From Heliocidaris erythrogramma (taxonomy: Eukaryota > Echinodermata > Echinoidea > Camarodonta > Echinometridae): a stretch of 64,000 nt of DNA. Below the pieces are notes generated by a model. The model had not been told where the DNA came from. It worked only from the letters and a program-made list of their open reading frames with translations, and made no database searches. Location: the NCBI GenBank assembly GCA_025617745.1, contig CM046873.1, forward strand, positions 29,897,410 through 29,961,409, in the 5' to 3' direction. Positions 63,983 through 64,000 of this stretch are shown here, piece after piece (position 1 is the first letter of the stretch; each line of letters opens with the position of its first letter). A program made the translations under genes and the position numbers.

Positions 63983-64000
63983 AAAAAGATTTAAAAAAAG

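Overview
This is nuclear DNA from a metazoan: AT-rich, intron-dense and heavily loaded with transposable elements. Dispersed short coding blocks sit between GT-AG (and one GC-AG) splice sites. Multiple death domains with ZU5-UPA modules, a tRNA-derived SINE with an (ATT)n tail, and THAP-bearing TTAA-flanked elements all suggest an invertebrate deuterostome, most likely an echinoderm such as a sea urchin. The species assignment is inference; no rRNA or mitochondrial marker is present.

The main host gene lies on the minus strand and appears to fill almost the whole window, from upstream of 63.8 kb down to 6.2 kb. Its exons were found as open, domain-bearing blocks whose splice phases fit one another. 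The reconstructed order (5' to 3' on minus) is DD1 (63.5-63.8 kb), a possible 16-nt microexon (62.95 kb), DD2 (61.7-62.0), an acidic linker (61.4), DD3 (60.6-60.9), DD4 (60.0-60.2), ZU5-1 (59.4-59.7), three UPA exons (58.0, 57.0, 56.6), ZU5-2 (51.4-51.6), three UPA exons (43.2, 41.6, 40.4), and a Ser/Pro linker exon (39.7). After these come two possible death-domain terminal exons, one at 18.1 kb and one at 6.4 kb. The second is preceded by extra copies of the linker exon (12.4, 9.8, 9.2 kb) and of a 35-nt exon (15.75, 11.6 kb). The architecture, death domains plus two ZU5-UPA units plus a C-terminal death domain, recalls PIDD, UNC5CL and ankyrin. The second UPA carries HFC where PIDD has its HFS autoproteolysis site.

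The introns record nested transposition. At 25.99-30.35 kb a Tx1/L1-type LINE is interrupted by a 629-bp MITE and then by a Kolobok-like THAP element, and removing each insert restores the LINE reading frame. At about 31.9-39.2 kb a PIF/Harbinger element (MADF gene plus DDE transposase) is interrupted by a CR1-type LINE that itself sits inside a palindromic element ending in CCCTGATAGC. At 44.2-46.4 kb a second copy of that palindromic element has a 5-bp target duplication, an inverted pair of tRNA-like sequences, and a second Kolobok-like insertion. Other LINE fragments lie at 0-0.4, 13.3-15.2, 52.6-53.5 and 54.1-55.5 kb, a Tc1-like element at 22.5-24.0 kb, and a Ty3/Gypsy pol tail at 43.6-44.0 kb.

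Other structures are a 1.33-kb near-perfect foldback palindrome at 7.6-8.9 kb whose arms carry a hammerhead-like core, a more complete hammerhead ribozyme candidate at the right edge (63.94-63.98 kb), a roughly 200-bp degenerate tandem array at 24.4-25.9 kb, a tRNA-like Pol III gene at 7.34 kb, several young tandem duplications, and many long poly(G) tracts.
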